Origin: Siderastrea siderea
Taxonomy: Eukaryota > Cnidaria > Anthozoa > Scleractinia > Rhizangiidae
NCBI GenBank assembly: GCA_964030785.1
Contig: OZ034969.1
Span: forward strand, 29,864,901 to 29,928,900
Direction of reading: 5' to 3'
Length of the DNA: 64,000 bases
Of this stretch, positions 62,301 to 64,000 are shown piece by piece (the first letter of the stretch is position 1; every line of letters starts with the position of its first letter). The position numbers and the translations under genes were made by a program. The notes beneath the pieces are model-generated. The model saw only the letters and a program-made list of their open reading frames with translations. It searched no databases and was not told the origin of the DNA.

Positions 62301-63158
62301 ACCGCATTGTCTCAACTTTTTCTCAACTCTCTCGGATTTTGTTTTACGGTGTATTTATCATTAATTTGTACATTTTGAGCGGGTTAACAGCTACGTAACT
62401 GATATCCCGTTTTTCTTCTATGACTTTCAGCGTGTCTACTTCAAATTCGGTGACACCATCGCCTTCGCTTTCTACATCAACAATGGTAACAAGCTCTTCA
62501 AGGTACTTTTGCTAATTTTCACGGAATATTTCTGATTAGTAAAGCTAAATGGTTTACACTCTAAATCTACGCACTCCGGCCGGTGGAATATTGCAATTTT
62601 AATCCGTTCAGGTGTATTTTTGTGCGCTTCCCTGCCTGTCTATGAGTTCGGAGTATTAAGCTAGAGTATAACTTATTGTGGGCACTGTTTAAAGCTATCA
62701 TGATTATTTTTTATAAATACTATTAAAAATTAATAAAACTGCCAATTTAGTTAGCAAAAAACGAATCTACCATTCAAAAATAAATGTCAGTAAAATCGTT
62801 ACAAAGCGTCAGGAGGTACGTATGTTACTCTACCAATCTAAAAAAATGCAAATGTAATAAAATTGATAATAGCGTTTTAAATATATTACAATTTAATAGA
62901 GTGACAAACATTCTCAATACGATATTATGTTACAGTTAGAACAAGCATGTAAAACCCTTAGTGGACTGCGGATAGTTTTTTTGGGCGGGCAACGGATAAA
63001 CTTCTGTCAGTTCTTGTGCTATCTCTATCGAAGGCGAAGTTAGAAAATGCTTATTTTCGCAACTGGATTACTGTCTTGACTTTCAGCGTGTCTACGTCAA
63101 GTTCAGAAACACCATCGCCTTCGCTTTCTACATCAACAATAGTCACAAATTCGTCAAG
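49782..63158 (+). CDS. Copy D: secreted vWA protein with mucin-like Ser/Thr micro-exon array; runs off window
   Basis: Exons 1-4 are 49782-49839, 49921-50342, 50614-50773 and 55480-55555. At least 17 Ser/Thr exons follow (56,343 to 63,158). Every exon after exon 4 is phase 2-2 with length divisible by three (72, 42, 99, 111, 108 or 66 nt). No stop lies inside any accepted exon. The product would be a signal peptide, a vWA domain with complete MIDAS, then a long Ser/Thr/Arg-rich stalk likely to be O-glycosylated. The C-terminus lies beyond the window and may be a Tlde1-like domain as in copy C, which is inference. The best-preserved locus. Exon choice is by splice motifs and homology, and alternative splicing is easy here because any exon can be skipped in frame. 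Confidence 0.7.
50614..50773 (+). CDS. Copy D exon 3: vWA C-terminal part
   Basis: 160 nt between tatgtcttag and G|GTAAGT. Encodes GVHIIVVGIGPMSKKHKYRK, VLKEIAGKNLLFIDNY and INDIMKLAC. Intact; relative to copy B several residues differ (for example I-I and K-H). Confidence 0.9.
50935..52330 (+). repeat. ~1.4-kb interspersed repeat, copy 3
   Basis: Counterpart of 22,735-24,215 in the duplicated locus, without the fold-back MITE and with an extra internal repeat of GAAAGGCTTTCGACGAAATATCAAGTCAA near 51,354 and 51,435. Confidence 0.65.
53090..55393. mobile_element. 2.3-kb TTAA element (Kolobok- or piggyBac-like), non-autonomous
   Basis: Left end AGCACCACTAGGACGAAAATTC, right end GAATT/TTGGTCCCAGTGGCACTT. 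These are imperfect inverted repeats flanked by TTAA (53086-53089 and 55394-55397). The duplicate locus shows the empty site (single TTAA at 24,963-24,966 between the same flanks). Frames inside (53,320-53,547 -, 53,566-53,880 -, 54,695-55,060 +, 54,740-55,051 -) show no transposase domain. The termini resemble those of the 8,987-12,823 element. Confidence 0.85.
55480..55555 (+). CDS. Copy D exon 4: linker into Ser/Thr region
   Basis: 76 nt between ctgatgcag and GAG|GTAATG. Phase 1 in and 2 out. Encodes EKGEECSLSSSC, then a pure Ser run (LSSSSSSSVSS). It is nine bases shorter than in copy B, with the TCG/TCA repeat replacing the Pro/Thr part. Confidence 0.8.
55705..56040 (+). mobile_element. 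LINE (CR1/L2-like) C-terminal fragment
   Basis: The forward frame reads KLQNLQRFAALIITDTKKF, DHITPALEQLDWLPVRQML, LRNAAVIFKCLKGLAPP and then a stop. After a shift it gives FLYKAASLWNNLRE and CIDSLASFKLA. This is the standard C-terminal block of CR1/L2-like ORF2. It is inserted in an intron of copy D; the last part is shared with copy B at 25,190. Confidence 0.75.
56187..56219. repeat. (TATTA)n microsatellite
   Basis: Seven TATTA units ending next to the first 648-bp duplicated block. Confidence 0.9.
56343..56414 (+). CDS. Copy D Ser/Thr exon a1 (72 nt)
   Basis: Between cttttag and GTG|GTAATA. Encodes TLSQSTSRSTSSSVSTMSSA and then VTS. Phase 2-2. Confidence 0.75.
56594..56635 (+). CDS. Copy D Ser/Thr exon b1 (42 nt)
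   Basis: Between cttttag and GGT|GTACAT. Encodes TLSRSTSRFTSSS. A pentamer microsatellite starts at the donor. Confidence 0.65.
56991..57062 (+). CDS. Copy D Ser/Thr exon a2 (72 nt)
   Basis: Identical in reading to a1, in the second 648-bp unit. Confidence 0.75.
57242..57283 (+). CDS. Copy D Ser/Thr exon b2 (42 nt)
   Basis: Identical in reading to b1, in the second 648-bp unit. Confidence 0.65.
57529..57570 (+). CDS. Copy D Ser/Thr exon b3 (42 nt)
   Basis: Encodes TLSRSTSRSTSSS between cttttag and GGT|GTACAT. Confidence 0.65.
57717..57815 (+). CDS. Copy D Ser/Thr exon c1 (99 nt, 3 STSR units)
   Basis: Starts CCAATCTTGTAGCC after cttttag. TAG is out of frame; the family frame reads QSCSQ, then three STSR repeats, then STSSSVSTTSPAATS. 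The donor is GTG|GTAATG. Confidence 0.75.
58011..58052 (+). CDS. Copy D Ser/Thr exon b4 (42 nt)
   Basis: Same reading as b3. Confidence 0.65.
58202..58312 (+). CDS. Copy D Ser/Thr exon c2 (111 nt, 4 STSR units)
   Basis: As c1 with one more 12-bp unit. Confidence 0.75.
58508..58549 (+). CDS. Copy D Ser/Thr exon b5 (42 nt)
   Basis: Same reading as b3. Confidence 0.65.
58696..58806 (+). CDS. Copy D Ser/Thr exon c3 (111 nt, 4 STSR units)
   Basis: As c2. Confidence 0.75.
59002..59043 (+). CDS. Copy D Ser/Thr exon b6 (42 nt)
   Basis: Same reading as b3; the acceptor tract is ttaccttttag. Confidence 0.65.
59193..59291 (+). CDS. Copy D Ser/Thr exon c4 (99 nt, 3 STSR units)
   Basis: As c1. Confidence 0.75.
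59486..59527 (+). CDS. Copy D Ser/Thr exon b7 (42 nt)
   Basis: Encodes TLSRSTSHSTSSS (Arg to His). The pentamer tract after its donor has decayed to TATATTGTATTG. Confidence 0.6.
59546..60890. other. Insertion-like block within the copy D exon array
   Basis: The regular intron-exon pattern stops at ~59,545 and resumes at ~60,900, so this 1.35 kb is probably an inserted element, though its ends were not defined. A short forward frame near 60,600 (KMTVEELEKIKYDQKSVNT) has the look of the N-terminal segment of Crypton/tyrosine-recombinase-derived genes, at low confidence. Tandem GATCCATGAC motifs occur near 60,798-60,835. Confidence 0.4.
61044..61151 (+). CDS. Copy D Ser/Thr exon d (108 nt, 4 STSR units)
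   Basis: Starts GACTTTGAGCCAATCC as in type a but carries four 12-bp STSR units as in type c, so it is a hybrid of the two types. Ends GTG|GTAATG. Confidence 0.75.
61326..61367 (+). pseudogene. Decayed 42-nt Ser/Thr exon
   Basis: Follows ctttttag but reads GGCTTTGACCGATCC: one G is lost relative to TTTGAGCCGATCC, shifting the frame, and the GTACAT donor has become GTGCTA. Probably skipped. Confidence 0.65.
61431..61496 (+). CDS. Copy D Ser/Thr exon e (66 nt)
   Basis: Between cttttag and CGAG|GTAGTA. Encodes TMSRSTSSSVSPSSSPVSTS. Phase 2-2. Confidence 0.7.
61565..61602. repeat. (CAT)n microsatellite
   Basis: About 10 ATC/CAT units. Confidence 0.9.
61603..62430. other. Intron of copy D
   Basis: No exon or known repeat seen. 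Ends in the acceptor tatgactttcag. Confidence 0.5.
62431..62502 (+). CDS. Copy D Ser/Thr exon f1 (72 nt)
   Basis: Encodes VSTSNSVTPSPSLSTSTMVT, then SS, and ends AAG|GTACTT. Poor in Arg, closer to the copy A 72-nt exons than to the STSR type. Confidence 0.7.
63087..63158 (+). CDS. Copy D Ser/Thr exon f2 (72 nt)
   Basis: Encodes VSTSSSETPSPSLSTSTIVT, then NS, and ends AAG|GTAAAT. Sister of f1 about 656 bp upstream, with shared flanks (GACTTTCAGCGTGTCTAC, TTTTCACGGAATATTTCT). Later exons must lie beyond the window. Confidence 0.7.
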
Positions 63159-64000
63159 GTAAATTTTGCTTATTTTCACGGAATATTTCTAGTGAGTTTA
63201 GCCAAGTGGCTTACGCTCCAAATTTGGGCACTCCTTGCAATTGTAACCCTTTCAGGTGTATTTTTATGTGGTTTCCTGCTTATAACTACAGGCTGATTGC
63301 TTCCTAAACTCATGAGTTTTGCCTCCTTCAAATACATGGGAAAGTTTTGAAATACTTTGCGAAACCCTTCGTGAATTACTATTTTTTTCCCGGCAAGCGA
63401 TAAACTATAATTTTGAAAGTTACACCGCCATCTTTATCGAAAGCGAAGTTACAAAAATACTGTTTTTCCAAACTGGATTGCTGTCTTGAGAACTTTTGAA
63501 TCCTGTTTCCTATCTGAACTGCAATAAATATTTTCTCCAGAAAAGAATTCTTCTCACATCAGTAGGGTGGCTGAACCGCAGTTTGTTTTTTGGCTTAATG
63601 TAATCGTCCGTCAAAGAAAAGTACACCTTGTTTATTTCACTTTACGCTTGGTAGTTCAGCACTGAAAATATATTCTTACATTACGCGTTAAATTTCCGTA
63701 CAACCCCATAAATTAATTTTGCAGATATTTTCTGACTGGATTGTGTGAAAGTAGTTAAGTACATAATTGATTGGCTGTTTAAAAATTTTACCACCTACAC
63801 ACACACCTGCAACTAAACTAACCCAGAATTTTGAATTCCTAAAGCACATGTGGCCCAGACATCACCTCCTGGCTGTTGAAGCAGATAAACAAGAACAAAA
63901 ACCACACTGAAATCAAGCATTGCCGCTCATGGTACAATACGCTTCTTTGGCCCAGATGTCTTCTGAAGTTCGCCGGCCTTGTTGGTAACTGCAAACCGTG
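63159..64000. other. Intron of copy D, no exon recognised
   Basis: No further Ser/Thr exon or Tlde1-like exon is seen before the window ends. Confidence 0.5.

Overview
The window looks like nuclear DNA of an early-branching marine animal, most likely a cnidarian such as a stony coral. This is inference from overall character: AT-rich sequence, very low gene density, small GT-AG introns, long pentanucleotide and trinucleotide microsatellites, and a dense mix of BEL/Pao, Penelope-like, CR1/L2-like, TTAA-type and MITE elements. No bacterial operons, rRNA genes or CRISPR arrays are present. Almost all long reading frames are chance or transposon frames.

The organising feature is four related genes or gene remnants, all on the + strand, called A to D here. 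Each begins with a 58-nt exon (signal peptide). A ~422-nt exon follows with most of a von Willebrand factor A (vWA) domain including the metal-binding MIDAS residues, then a 160-nt exon finishing the domain. Downstream lie small Ser/Thr-rich exons. Copy A (2.5-6.0 kb) is a pseudogene: the start ATG has become ATT, and it carries in-frame stops and a 1-bp deletion. Copy B (21.5-31.8 kb) is open and seems to end in a Ser/Thr-rich exon whose stop overlaps AATAAA. Copy C (40.2-44.6 kb) has one in-frame stop in its third exon. Its splice-compatible last exon encodes a domain resembling DUF2778/Tlde1, an L,D-transpeptidase-type fold best known from bacterial antibacterial effectors. Copy D (49.8 kb to beyond 63.2 kb) is the best preserved. 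Its vWA exons run into an array of at least 17 tiny Ser/Thr-rich exons, all phase 2-2 with lengths divisible by three, so exons can be gained, lost or skipped without frame change. Part of the array is a recent 648-bp tandem duplication followed by ~0.5-kb repeats. Inside the exons a 12-bp unit (Ser-Thr-Ser-Arg) varies in copy number.

The likely protein plan is a secreted vWA head, a mucin-like stalk of variable length and, at least in copy C, a C-terminal cysteine-centred peptidoglycan-type enzyme domain. If the domain call holds, this could be a secreted, tandemly duplicated family of innate defence or mucus/matrix proteins carrying a horizontally acquired enzyme.

B and D with their flanks (about 19.64-25.3 kb and 47.06-56.1 kb) form a recent segmental duplication. 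Comparing them exposes empty sites for two TTAA-duplicating elements in D and a fold-back MITE in B. The rest is transposon territory: a probable PIF/Harbinger-like element (0.7-2.0 kb), a 3.8-kb TTAA element (9.0-12.8 kb), a Tc1/mariner-like MITE (12.9-13.4 kb), CR1/L2-like LINE scraps (15.7-17.2, 25.2 and 55.7 kb), MITEs (17.9-19.5 kb), a long inverted repeat (28.0-29.8 kb), a BEL/Pao pol fragment (32.4-33.7 kb) and a Penelope-like GIY-YIG fragment inside an inverted repeat (36.5-37.4 kb).
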